Assembly (NCBI GenBank): GCA_015478725.1
Contig: JADMIG010000001.1
Span: forward strand, 517,815 to 581,814
Origin: Chloroflexota bacterium
GTDB taxonomy: Bacteria; Chloroflexota; Limnocylindria; Limnocylindrales; CSP1-4
Direction: 5' to 3'
DNA length: 64,000 nt
Of the stretch, positions 45,333-53,493 are shown piece by piece (the first letter of the stretch is position 1; the number at the start of each line of letters is the position of its first letter). The position numbers were made by a program, and so were the translations under genes. The notes under the pieces are model-generated. The model ran no database searches. It saw only the letters and a program-made list of their open reading frames with translations, and was not told the origin of the DNA.

Positions 45333-46547
45333 TCAGGAAGCCGTGCGCCGGACGCCGCGCGGGCCGGCCGCCCGTGCCTTGCGGGCGGCGTCCCACTCGT
45401 GCCACGTCACGAGGATCGGGCTCGCATTGAACACCGAGGAGTACGTCCCCGAGATGATCCCGATGAGGAGGGCGAGGACGAAGAAGCGGATCGCCGAGCC
45501 CCCGAACAGGAGCAGCGCGAGGAGGGTGAGGACGACCGTGAAGCTCGTGTTGATGGAGCGTCCGAACGTCTGAAGGACCGAGTGGTTGACGATCCGGTCG
45601 AACGGCTCGCCGACGTGGCGGGCACGGTTCTCGCGGATCCGGTCGAAGACCACGATCGTGTCGTGGACACTGAAGCCGATGACCGTGAGCATCGCCGTCA
45701 CGAACAGGGCATCGATCTCGACGCCGAACAGAGTGCCGAGGACGGCGAAGCTCCCGACAACGACGATCACGTCATGGAGCAGCGCCGTGAGCGCCGCGAC
45801 GCCGAAGCGCACGTCGTGGAACCGGACGGTGATCCAGGCGAGGATCCCGATCGATCCGGCGAAGATGAGGATGATCGCCTGCTGGATGAGGTCCGAGCTC
45901 ACGACCGGCCCGACCGTCGTCAGGCGACGCTGGTCGGCGATCGGTCCGAGGGTCTTCTGGAAGGCCGCCGCAAGCTCGCCGATCTTGCCGGTCGTCGGGA
46001 TGGTCGAGCCACCTGCCGTGACGGTCGGCGATGCGCTCGGGGCGGGAGCCGTCCCTGAAGCCGCCGCCGAGCCGGATGCGGCCGGGCTGGCGGAGGACGG
46101 CGGGGTCGCGGATGCGGTGGGACGCGCCGACGACGCTCCGCTCGCGGCGGCGCTCGCTCCGCCACTCGCGGAGGTGCCTGCGGATGCGCCCGACGGGGGG
46201 ATCGTGGGGACCGGCGTCGCGCTCGCGACGATGATCGGCGGGAGGCCGATCGGCTTCGTCCGGATGTCGTAGAAGCCGTTCGAGGTGGGCGTGACGGTCG
46301 AGTCGGCGAGGTTCTGGGCGACGAGCACGGCCTTGATCTGACCCGCGGTGACATTCGGGTTCGCGAACCTGATCTCCCATTCCGTCCCGCCGGTGTAGTC
46401 GATGGAGAACTTCAGGCCGAGGGCACTGTTCGTGAGCGGGGTGAGGAGGATGAAGAGGAGGCCGGGGATCGTGATGAGGAGCGAGAACGCGTAGAACCAG
46501 CGCCGTCGCCCGATGATGTCAACCACGCGTGCGGGACCCTCCGCCAT
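45333..46547 (-). CDS. secF: Protein translocase subunit SecF
   Basis: This protein of about 404 residues has an N-terminal transmembrane helix, the motif GLKFSIDYTGGTEWEIRF and five further helices at the C-terminus, including MLTVIGFSVHDTIVVFDRIRE. Between the first helix and the rest lies a Ser/Ala/Pro-rich stretch of about 80 residues (about 108-190) not present in other SecF proteins. SecDF uses the proton gradient to help pull proteins across the membrane. The ATG at 46547 overlaps secD by 29 bp; a GTG at 46526 would reduce the overlap to 8 bp. Confidence 0.9.
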   Translation of the reverse strand: MAEGPARVVDIIGRRRWFYAFSLLITIPGLLFILLTPLTNSALGLKFSIDYTGGTEWEIRFANPNVTAGQIKAVLVAQNLADSTVTPTSNGFYDIRTKPIGLPPIIVASATPVPTIPPSGASAGTSASGGASAAASGASSARPTASATPPSSASPAASGSAAASGTAPAPSASPTVTAGGSTIPTTGKIGELAAAFQKTLGPIADQRRLTTVGPVVSSDLIQQAIILIFAGSIGILAWITVRFHDVRFGVAALTALLHDVIVVVGSFAVLGTLFGVEIDALFVTAMLTVIGFSVHDTIVVFDRIRENRARHVGEPFDRIVNHSVLQTFGRSINTSFTVVLTLLALLLFGGSAIRFFVLALLIGIISGTYSSVFNASPILVTWHEWDAARKARAAGPRGVRRTAS

Positions 46548-47919
46548 ACGCGGGGCGTCCCGTGAGACGGCCGCCTGCGAACTCATCCTCGCGCACGCCG
46601 TACATCCGGGGCGTCCGCGCCCAGTCCTGGCGGACGACGAATCGGAGGATCGTCCGGGTCACGGTGATCGCGGTGAACATCGAGGTGAGGACGCCGATGA
46701 TGAGGACGAGGGCGAAGCCCTTGATCGTCGAGGTGCCGAACCAGTAGAGGATGAACGCGGTGATGAGGCTCGACACGTTCGAGTCGAGGATGGAGTTCCA
46801 GGCCCGGGCGAAGCCGGCCTCGATCGCCGCGGTGAGCGGCTTGCCCAGCCGCATTTCCTCCTTCGAGCGCTCGAAGATGAGGATGTTCGCGTCCACCGCC
46901 ATGCCGACGGATAAGACGAAGCCGGCGATGCCGGCCAGGGTGAGCGTCACCGGGATGAGCCGGAAGACGGCGAGGACGACGAGCGTGTAGTAGGCGAGCG
47001 CGAAGCTCGCGACGACGCCCGGCAGCCGGTAGTAGATGAGCATGAAGGCGAAGACGAGGGCGATCCCGATCGCTGCCGCGAGGAGCGTCTGCTGGAGGAA
47101 CTGGGCGCCGAGGGTCGCCGGGATGTCGTCCCGCTGGATCGCCTGGATCGGGAACGGCAGCGAGCCGTAACGGAGGATCGTCACGAGGCTGTTCATGGAT
47201 GCCGCGGTGAAGCCGCCCGTCCCGCCCGTGATGATGCCGTTGCCGCCCGTGATCGCACTCTGGATGACCGGAGCCGAGACGACGTTGTTGTCGAGGACGA
47301 TGGCGAAGAACTGGCCGACATGCTGGCTCGTGTAGGTCGCGAACAACGTCGAGCCCTGGGATTTGAGGCTGAACGCGACGGCCCGATTGCCGATGCTGTC
47401 GGTGCTCGGATTCGCGCTCGAGACCTGGTCGCCGCTGAAGAGCGCCGGTTCCGGGATCGGGAGGGGCTGGCCGACGACGACGGCGGTCGGGTTGCCGGTC
47501 GTGGAGCCGGTGCCGTATTGCGCCGGCGGGAGCGGCACGAAGTCGAGGCGGCCGGTCGAACCAACGAGCTGTTCGATCTGGGCGCTGTCCTGGACGCCGG
47601 GGAGCTCGACGACGACACGGTCCGAGCCCTGGGTCTGGACGACCGGCTCGGAGACGCCGGTGGAGTTCACGCGGCGTTCGATGATGTCGCGGATGGTGTT
47701 CATGTCGGCGGAGGTCGGCACCTTCCCGCCGACCGGCTGCGCCTGGTACTCGACGCGGAACCCACCCTGGAGGTCCAGGCCGAGCTTCCATTCGAGCCGG
47801 CGCGGCGCCGCCGTGCCGGTCGTGTCCCCGAACGGCGGCACGGTGACGTTGGGCCAGAAGTCGAAGAAGAGGGCGAGCGCGCCGATGATGACGATGATGA
47901 AGGGGGCGGCTCTACGCAT
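46519..47919 (-). CDS. secD: Protein translocase subunit SecD
   Basis: This 466-residue protein has GLDLQGGFRVEYQAQ near residue 46, RRVNSTGVSEPVVQTQG and ELPGVQD, and C-terminal helices with SVGMAVDANILIFERSKEEMRLG. These are the standard SecD motifs. It is the upstream partner of secF. The secD-secF-recJ order is widespread. Confidence 0.93.
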   Translation of the reverse strand: MRRAAPFIIVIIGALALFFDFWPNVTVPPFGDTTGTAAPRRLEWKLGLDLQGGFRVEYQAQPVGGKVPTSADMNTIRDIIERRVNSTGVSEPVVQTQGSDRVVVELPGVQDSAQIEQLVGSTGRLDFVPLPPAQYGTGSTTGNPTAVVVGQPLPIPEPALFSGDQVSSANPSTDSIGNRAVAFSLKSQGSTLFATYTSQHVGQFFAIVLDNNVVSAPVIQSAITGGNGIITGGTGGFTAASMNSLVTILRYGSLPFPIQAIQRDDIPATLGAQFLQQTLLAAAIGIALVFAFMLIYYRLPGVVASFALAYYTLVVLAVFRLIPVTLTLAGIAGFVLSVGMAVDANILIFERSKEEMRLGKPLTAAIEAGFARAWNSILDSNVSSLITAFILYWFGTSTIKGFALVLIIGVLTSMFTAITVTRTILRFVVRQDWARTPRMYGVREDEFAGGRLTGRPAYGGGSRTRG

Positions 47920-48008
47920 CGCGGCGGACTATACCAGCAGCGAGCCCCGAGCCGCCGCCGGGCCGAGGACGGACCGCGAACCGTCCCGGCGCCCGGCCTG
48001 CGTCGAGG

Positions 48009-49859
48009 TCAATCGGCGAGGCCGGCCTTGATCGTGGCGGCGAGGCGCGAGCCGATCCCCGGCACCGCCGCGATCTGCTCGAGCGGGGCTTCCCGGACGC
48101 GCTTCGCCGACCCGAAGACACGGAGCAGTGCCCGCCGACGTTTCGGGCCGACGCCCGGCAGATCGTCGAACACGGATCGGACGGCCTTCTTCGCCCGGAG
48201 GTCGCGGTGGTACGCGATCGCGAACCGGTGCGCCTCGTCGCGGAGGCGCTGGACGAGGTAGAGCGCCGGCGAGGTCACGGACAGGAGGATCGGCTCGCTC
48301 GAACCGGGCAGGAACAGCTCCTCGCGCTCCTTCGCCAGGCCCACGAGGGGCATATCGCAGAGACCGAGCTCCTCGAGGACCTCCCTGGCGGCCGCGACCT
48401 GGCCCTTCCCGCCGTCGATGATGACGAGGTCAGGCAGCCGCCAGCGGAGCTCCTCCTCGGCGCCCTCGTCGCCGGCCTTCGAGTGCCGGAATCGCCGGCG
48501 GAGGACCTCCTGGTGGCTGGCGAAGTCGTTCGCGCCCTCGACCGTGCGGATCCGGAACCGCCGGTACTCCCCCGTGCGCGGCCGGCCGTCCTCGAAGACG
48601 ACCATGCTGCCGACCGACTGGGCTCCCTGGAAGTTGCTGATGTCGTAGCACTCGATCCGTGCCGGCGGCCCGGCCAGATCCAGTGCCGCGGCGAGCTCCT
48701 CGAGGGCACCGAGCGTCCGACCCTCGTCGGCGAGCCATCGGGCGTGCTCGCGGGCGAGCGTCTCCGCGGCGTTCCGCCTGGCGAGCTCCATGAGTTCGCG
48801 TTTCTCGCCACGTTGGGGGACCCGGAGGTGGACCGGGCCACCGCGACGCCCGGCAAGGAAGCCCTCCACCGCAGCGGCGTCCGGGAGCCTCGTCGGCACG
48901 AGGACCATCGGCGGTATCGATGTCGCCCGGGCGTAGAACTGCTCGATGAAGCTCCCGACTACCTCGTCGTCCGATGCCTCCCGCGCCGCCTCGAGGAGGA
49001 AGACGTCGCGACCGACGAGCTTCCCGCTCCGGACGGCGAAGAGCTGGACCGCCGCCTGGTTGTCGCGCCGGGCGAGTCCCACGGCATCGAGCTCCGTTCG
49101 CGCGAAGGCGGCCATCTTCTGGCTCTCCATCGTCCGCTCGATCGCCCGGACCTTGTCGCGGAGGACGGCGGCCCGCTCGTACGCCAGCGTCTCGGAGGCG
49201 GCCGCCATCTCCGTCCGAAGCGCCGTGAGCAGCGCGTCCTGGCGGCCCTCGAGGAACAGTTCGATCTGGCCGATGTCCACCCGGTAGGCGTCCTTCGATA
49301 TAGCGCCGATGCACGGACCCTGGCATCGCTTGATGTGGTACAGCAGACAAGGCCGCTGGAGTGCGCGGACGCCGTCGTGGATGTCGATCGTGCAGGTGCG
49401 GAACGGAAAGAGGCGCCGCACGAGGTTCATCGACTCGTCGACGGAGGTCGCCGACGCGTACGGCCCGAAGTAGCGGCTCCCGTCCGCCGGGAGGCGCCGC
49501 GTCCGCTCGATTCGGGGGAAGTCGTCGGTGAGGGTGATCTTGATGTACGGGTAGCTCTTGTCGTCCTTGAGGCGGACATTGAATCGCGGCCGATACCGCT
49601 TGATGAGGTTCGCCTCGAGGAGGAACGCCTCCGATTCCGAGTCGGTGACCGTGTACTCGACGTCCACCACCCGTTCGATGACCGAGCGGATGCGGTGGAC
49701 CTCGCCCGTCGGGATCGCCTTCTGCCAGTAGCTCCGGACCCGATTCCGGAGGCTCTGGGCCTTGCCGACGTAGACGACCTGGCCCCGATCGTCCTTCATG
49801 AGGTAGACGCCCGACCGGTCGGGCAGGTTGTCGAGGGTCGCCTGGAGGTCGGGGGTCAC
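48009..49859 (-). CDS. uvrC: UvrABC system protein C
   Basis: This 616-residue nuclease has the GIY-YIG domain at the N-terminus (GVYLMKDDRGQVVYVGKAQS near 17-36), a Cys-rich stretch CLLYHIKRCQGPCIG, a UVR domain, the second nuclease half near IECYDISNFQG and a C-terminal helix-hairpin-helix (LPGVGPKRRRALLRVFG and IAAVPGIGSRLA). It makes both cuts around DNA damage in nucleotide excision repair. The gene stands alone between secD and the lipoprotein gene. Confidence 0.95.
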   Translation of the reverse strand: MTPDLQATLDNLPDRSGVYLMKDDRGQVVYVGKAQSLRNRVRSYWQKAIPTGEVHRIRSVIERVVDVEYTVTDSESEAFLLEANLIKRYRPRFNVRLKDDKSYPYIKITLTDDFPRIERTRRLPADGSRYFGPYASATSVDESMNLVRRLFPFRTCTIDIHDGVRALQRPCLLYHIKRCQGPCIGAISKDAYRVDIGQIELFLEGRQDALLTALRTEMAAASETLAYERAAVLRDKVRAIERTMESQKMAAFARTELDAVGLARRDNQAAVQLFAVRSGKLVGRDVFLLEAAREASDDEVVGSFIEQFYARATSIPPMVLVPTRLPDAAAVEGFLAGRRGGPVHLRVPQRGEKRELMELARRNAAETLAREHARWLADEGRTLGALEELAAALDLAGPPARIECYDISNFQGAQSVGSMVVFEDGRPRTGEYRRFRIRTVEGANDFASHQEVLRRRFRHSKAGDEGAEEELRWRLPDLVIIDGGKGQVAAAREVLEELGLCDMPLVGLAKEREELFLPGSSEPILLSVTSPALYLVQRLRDEAHRFAIAYHRDLRAKKAVRSVFDDLPGVGPKRRRALLRVFGSAKRVREAPLEQIAAVPGIGSRLAATIKAGLAD

Positions 49860-49905
49860 GGCGGGATTCTACGAGCCGCGTCCCGGCGGTCCCGCGACGA
49901 CGCCG

Positions 49906-50559
49906 TCAGCGGACGACCACGGTCACCGAGAACGCTCGCGACGGCACCATACACGGCGGTACCGCCGTGCGGCACGCCGCGTCGCCGACCCCGGCGACGA
50001 GCGTCGAGCCGGGCTTCGCGGCCGTGTACAACCCCTGCGCGCCGAGGATGAGGGCGACGCCCGGGACCCGGACGAGGACGGTCTGGTCCGCCACCCGGAC
50101 GTTCCAGACGAGACCGACGCCGAGCTCGACGAGGACGCGCTCGCCGACCGCCACCACCACCGTGCTCTCATCGTCGCCGAGGGTGATCGTGCGAAGGCCC
50201 GCGGCCGGTTCGGGCGTCCGCAGCGGGGTGGGCGCGGGCGTCTGATGCGCTCCCGTCGACGCAGTCCCGAGCGGCGATGCCACGGCGGCACCGACCGAGG
50301 CCGGCGGCGTGACAGCACCGACAGCGAGCGAGGGTGGCACGGATGCGGTCGACAGCGCCGGCGGGAAGGAGGCAGGGTACGACGACCCGTCCGGTACGCC
50401 GCTCGCACTCGGTACGCCGCTCGCACTCGGCGCCGCCGTCCCGACGCACGCGCCAAGGAGGGCCGCGACGAGCGGGAGGCCGAGGAGGCGCGTCGCCGAC
50501 GGTCTACGACACGGCGAACCGTCGTCCCGCCGCCTTCGAAAGGGGCCGCGGATATCCAC
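49906..50559 (-). CDS. Predicted lipoprotein with Ser/Pro linker and C-terminal beta domain
   Basis: This protein of about 217 residues has a basic N-terminus, a hydrophobic stretch and a lipobox (LVAALLGAC) at about residue 37. A Ser/Ala/Pro/Val-rich linker follows. The last 90 residues are a beta-rich domain (VGERVLVELG, VWNVRVADQ, then CRTAVPPCMVPSRAFSVTVVV). The domain resembles an Ig-like or chagasin-like fold in outline, but I cannot name the family. I chose GTG at 50559 since it gives a normal signal peptide. It is divergent from the helicase fragment. Confidence 0.6.
   Translation of the reverse strand: MDIRGPFRRRRDDGSPCRRPSATRLLGLPLVAALLGACVGTAAPSASGVPSASGVPDGSSYPASFPPALSTASVPPSLAVGAVTPPASVGAAVASPLGTASTGAHQTPAPTPLRTPEPAAGLRTITLGDDESTVVVAVGERVLVELGVGLVWNVRVADQTVLVRVPGVALILGAQGLYTAAKPGSTLVAGVGDAACRTAVPPCMVPSRAFSVTVVVR
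50393..50428. repeat. 18-bp tandem duplication in the lipoprotein linker
   Basis: The sequence GGTACGCCGCTCGCACTC occurs twice in tandem (50393-50410 and 50411-50428). It encodes a doubled SASGVP in the low-complexity linker. Confidence 0.8.
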
Positions 50560-50625
50560 GTCCGCGAGTGTAGTCCTCCGCGCGCGATGGAGCGCCGGGT
50601 GAGCCGCCGACGGCACGATGGGACG

Positions 50626-50735
50626 ATGCCGCTCCCATCACCCGTCGCCCACCGGCTCGCGGCGCTCACCCCGGACCAGCGGGCTGCCGCGACCGCCCCG
50701 CCCGGTCCCGTCCTCTGCATCGCCCCGGCCGGCAG
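50626..50735 (+). pseudogene. UvrD/Rep-type helicase, 5' fragment cut in the Walker A motif
   Basis: The frame reads MPLPSPVAHRLAALTPDQRA and continues to VLCIAPAG. This is the Q-motif and the start of the P-loop of a superfamily 1 helicase. At 50736 the sequence departs, and after ten foreign residues (RPNVDKGHYS) the frame stops at TAG 50767-50769. The missing SGKTT resumes at 63304. Joining through the shared AG gives GCC GGC AGC GGC AAG ACG in one frame. As it stands the gene is broken, and the 47-residue product would not be active. It may be restored if the element leaves. Confidence 0.9.
50734..50735. other. attL crossover dinucleotide (AG)
   Basis: The left-hand chromosomal sequence matches the expected helicase codons through AG. 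The base after it (G) does not. AG is also the first base pair of the helicase match on the right side, so AG is the shared core of a 2-bp serine-integrase crossover. The uninterrupted site is inferred from the P-loop codons, not seen directly. Confidence 0.75.
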
Positions 50736-50743
50736 GCCGAATG

Positions 50744-50772
50744 TTGACAAAGGACACTACTCGAGCTAGAGT
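50744..50772 (+). promoter_or_regulatory. Promoter of the recombinase (TTGACA-17 bp-TAGAGT)
   Basis: A perfect -35 box TTGACA is at 50744-50749 and a -10 box TAGAGT (four of six consensus bases) at 50767-50772, with 17 bp between them. Transcription would start near 50779-50780, at the ATG of the recombinase. No Shine-Dalgarno sequence precedes that ATG. The -35 box begins 9 bp from the attL core. Confidence 0.7.
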
Positions 50773-50779
50773 CCGCAGC

Positions 50780-52195
50780 ATGGACGTCGCGATCTACGCT
50801 AGGCTCTCCCAGGAGGATGGCGCCGCGCGTCCAGGCGAAGCGACGGCGACGGAGCGGCAGATCGCCGACTGCCGGGCTCGGGCGGAGCGCGAGAGCTGGA
50901 ACGTCCTGGCGATCTACGAGGACCCGGACCATTCCGCGTCGAACCTCCGACGGCCGCGGCCGGACTTCGAACGAATGCTCAGCGACCTATCCGATGGCGT
51001 TCACGTCGACGCGGTCGTCTGCTACAAGCTCGACCGGCTCCTCCGTCACCCGAAGGAAGCCGAGCGGATCATCGAGCTCGCCGACCGGCGAGGGTTCGGC
51101 ATCGTCTCCCTCAACGACCCCGGCATCGACCTGACCACACCGACCGGCCGGGCGATGTTCCGGATGACCATCACGTGGGCGAAGCTCGAAACCGAAACCA
51201 TGAGCCTCCGCATCCGGCGGAAGACGCGCGACATCGCCGAGACCGGCCGCCCGAATGGCGGCGGTATCCGATCCTTCGGCCTGACTGCCGACAAGCTCAC
51301 GATCGTCCCGGCAGAGGCCGCCCTCGTGCGAGAGGCCGCCGAGCGGATCCTTGCCGGCGGGTCGGTGCACTCGGTCGTCGTCGACTGGAACGCTCGGGGC
51401 GTCCGGACGCCAGGTCGAAAGAGCGCGCCCGAAGGCCGGAAGTGGGAGGTCTCGTCACTCAAGCGCATGCTCACTGCCCCGCGGATCGTCGGCGACCGGA
51501 CCCTGCACGGCGCCACGGTCGGCGGCGGGGTCATCCCGGCGCTGCTCGATCGTGCGACGTGGGACCGACTTCGGGCCGTCCTCGCAGCGCCACGCGGCCC
51601 CTCCGCCGGTGCGACGGTGCGGAGGCACTACCTAACTGGACTGACCCGCTGTGGCCGCTGTGGCGCGAAGCTCGTCGCTCACCCCGACTGGCGCGGCACG
51701 ACGCGCTACGTCTGCGCGTCCCCTCGCGGCTGCGGCGGGATCACGATCGCGAAGCACAACCTCGAGCCGCTCATCGCCGAGGCGATCGCCATCCGGCTCG
51801 ACAGCGACGAGTTCCGGGCCGTGGTCGCGCAGCGGCTATCGAACGCGAAGGCCGAGCCGGACCTCGACCAGCTCCGCGCCGACGAAGCGGCGCTCGAGGA
51901 AGCGGCGGCGGCATACTTCGTCGATCGGACGATCTCGCGAGCGGAGTACACGAAAGTGCGCGAGCTGCTCGACGCCCGGATCGACTCGGCCCGCCGGCGC
52001 CTCGAGGCAGCATCGTCGACGACCGGGCTCGGGCGGCTCGCCGGGCGCGATATCCGGGCCGAGTGGGAGGGCCGGTCGGCCGTCTGGCGGCACGACGTGG
52101 CGGGCCTCCTCATCGACCGGGTCATCGTCAACCCGGCCCCGCGTCGCGGGCCGCGCTTCGACCCGGCGCGGATCGATGTCGAGTGGCGGGTATGA
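50780..52195 (+). CDS. Large serine recombinase (integrase)
   Basis: This 471-residue protein has the resolvase-type catalytic domain with VAIYARLSQED; Ser10 is the expected nucleophile and Arg8 is conserved. YKLDRLLRHPKE and GRAMFRMTITWAKLETE follow. The recombinase domain (GIRSFGLTADKL and onward) leads to a zinc ribbon TRCGRCGAKLVAHPDW / CASPRGCGG near 290-320. A coiled stretch and an end domain (AEWEGRSAVWRHDVAGLLIDRV) follow. Such enzymes carry out attP x attB crossover with a 2-bp core, matching the AG at the element ends. It starts 45 bp inside the left end. It is complete and likely active. Confidence 0.93.
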   Translation: MDVAIYARLSQEDGAARPGEATATERQIADCRARAERESWNVLAIYEDPDHSASNLRRPRPDFERMLSDLSDGVHVDAVVCYKLDRLLRHPKEAERIIELADRRGFGIVSLNDPGIDLTTPTGRAMFRMTITWAKLETETMSLRIRRKTRDIAETGRPNGGGIRSFGLTADKLTIVPAEAALVREAAERILAGGSVHSVVVDWNARGVRTPGRKSAPEGRKWEVSSLKRMLTAPRIVGDRTLHGATVGGGVIPALLDRATWDRLRAVLAAPRGPSAGATVRRHYLTGLTRCGRCGAKLVAHPDWRGTTRYVCASPRGCGGITIAKHNLEPLIAEAIAIRLDSDEFRAVVAQRLSNAKAEPDLDQLRADEAALEEAAAAYFVDRTISRAEYTKVRELLDARIDSARRRLEAASSTTGLGRLAGRDIRAEWEGRSAVWRHDVAGLLIDRVIVNPAPRRGPRFDPARIDVEWRV

Positions 52196-52241
52196 CGACG
52201 ACGATCGTCGTCGTGGCCGACCGGCGGCCCGACGATCGGCC

Positions 52242-52823
52242 GTGACCCGCCCGTACCCCCTCGCGAAGTTCGATCCGCCGCAGCCCGCCGCGGGCTACGG
52301 CGCTGCGACGTGGTTCTGCTCCTTCGGCTGTCCGCTCTGCGGGACGACCCTCGGCCGGCAGCGGCTGCGGGCGGTCGTCGGCTTCGATGAGGATGCCGGG
52401 TACCGGGTGACCGGATACCTGGTCGAGCGGGTCGAGTTTCGGCACGGGATTGTCAGCACCCCCTCGCTGCCCGGCGGTGGGCGGGCCTTCGGTCTCCCCC
52501 ACCGCGCCTTCAGGCGGAAGGCCGCTCCAGCGGGAGCGAGGCGACGGAGCGTGCTCCACCGCGGGAGCCTCGTCCTGCCGACGGTCGGCGATCCCTACCA
52601 GGTCGGCCGCCACGATCCCCGCCGGGCCCGGACGGGCGGCGGCGAGTGGGTGCTCGGCCTGACCGGCGAGGAGGCCAGCCACCCATTCGTCGTCAGCTGT
52701 GTCAGCGAGACGTGCCAGCGGCGGCGCTGCCTCGTCGCCGGTCGGCCGTCCGACGCGGAATTGGCGGCGGCCACCGTGCCTTCCGCCACCGTGCTAGACT
52801 CCGAGACGCGAACTGAGGGATAG
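52242..52823 (+). CDS. Hypothetical CxxC protein of the element
   Basis: This 193-residue protein is not one I recognise. It has Cys-rich ends: WFCSFGCPLCGTT near the N-terminus and CVSETCQRRRCLVAG near the C-terminus, which may bind a metal. The middle is basic. Its GTG start is 46 bp after the recombinase stop, so the two are probably cotranscribed. Proteins encoded beside serine integrases are sometimes excision-direction factors; nothing in the sequence proves this here. Confidence 0.5.
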   Translation: MTRPYPLAKFDPPQPAAGYGAATWFCSFGCPLCGTTLGRQRLRAVVGFDEDAGYRVTGYLVERVEFRHGIVSTPSLPGGGRAFGLPHRAFRRKAAPAGARRRSVLHRGSLVLPTVGDPYQVGRHDPRRARTGGGEWVLGLTGEEASHPFVVSCVSETCQRRRCLVAGRPSDAELAAATVPSATVLDSETRTEG

Positions 52824-53124
52824 CCCTCAGGCGCATTCCTAGGCCGGGGCACGACAACCCGGGACCGGGCCCAGTCTTCCGCTGTATACCGGAGAGACGG
52901 AAGCCGCCCTCGCGCAAGCAGGGCGGTCGCTAGGTCCCACCGTGTCCACAACATCGCCCGCAACCGCAACGCTCCGCGGTCGGCTCGGCGCCGCCACCCT
53001 CCAGGCGCGCCACCGCCCGCGTGCGACCACCGCCGCGGCGGGCGCCACCCGCCGCGAGAACCTCGAGCGGGCGGTCGATCCGCACGGCCGCCAGCCCCGA
53101 GTCGTTCGGCCTCGGCGCAGTGTC
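52824..53124. other. Gap with a hairpin after the recombinase pair
   Basis: This 301-bp stretch has no convincing gene. A 7-bp inverted repeat CCGCCCT / AGGGCGG (52904-52910 and 52920-52926) with a 9-nt loop could end the recombinase transcript. A reading frame from 52942 has an unremarkable Arg-rich sequence. I see no known RNA. Confidence 0.4.
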
Positions 53125-53493
53125 ATGAGCACGCCGATCTCGAGCGCCACCGGCGCGTACGCGCTCGTCGAGCGAACGACCCTCCCGCGCGGGTTGCCGC
53201 TCTCCATCGACGATCCGGTCGCCCTCGCGAGGGTGGCCACCCTGTTGACCCCGGCCACCGGTCCCACCGCCAAGAGGGCCGCCCGCACCGCCATCCATCC
53301 TCCCCCTCCTCCCCCTCCTCCCCCTCCTCCCGGCGGTCCCGGGCGAGGTTCGGGCAAGGTCGGCGCCGCGCTCGAGCGTGGCCGGCCGACCGCTCGGGCA
53401 AGCTCGGGCAAGCTCCGGGCAACGGTCAGCCCGTCGTGGGCAAGGTGCCAGTCCGGCTCGGGCAACCGATCCGCTGGATCATTGCCATGCTGA
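53125..53493 (+). CDS. Possible small Pro-rich protein (weak)
   Basis: A frame of 122 residues begins MSTPISSATGAYALVERTTL, contains an eleven-proline run near residue 64, and ends by overlapping the next gene's start by 7 bp. The first 50 residues are protein-like; the rest is simple sequence created by CCT and CGGGCAAG repeats. It may be a spurious frame through a regulatory region. Confidence 0.25.
   Translation: MSTPISSATGAYALVERTTLPRGLPLSIDDPVALARVATLLTPATGPTAKRAARTAIHPPPPPPPPPPPGGPGRGSGKVGAALERGRPTARASSGKLRATVSPSWARCQSGSGNRSAGSLPC
53351..53466. repeat. Six helically phased CGGGCAAG-type repeats before the AAA gene
   Basis: Copies of CGGGCAA[G/C] begin at 53351, 53395, 53405, 53416, 53437 (TGGGCAAG) and 53459. 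The distances are 44, 10, 11, 21 and 22 bp, all close to whole turns of the helix. The set ends 20 bp before the ATG of the winged-helix ATPase. This layout is that of an operator or iteron array bound on one face of the DNA. It could alternatively be a product of biased sequence drift. Confidence 0.55.

Noticed and set aside
50626..50769. A complete 47-residue small protein
   Set aside because: The sequence is plainly the start of a helicase, and its last ten residues are read from the inserted element.
53281..53335. CCTCCCC tandem run as a regulatory microsatellite
   Set aside because: It is a short simple run within a weak frame; I see no sign of function beyond the phased repeats that follow.
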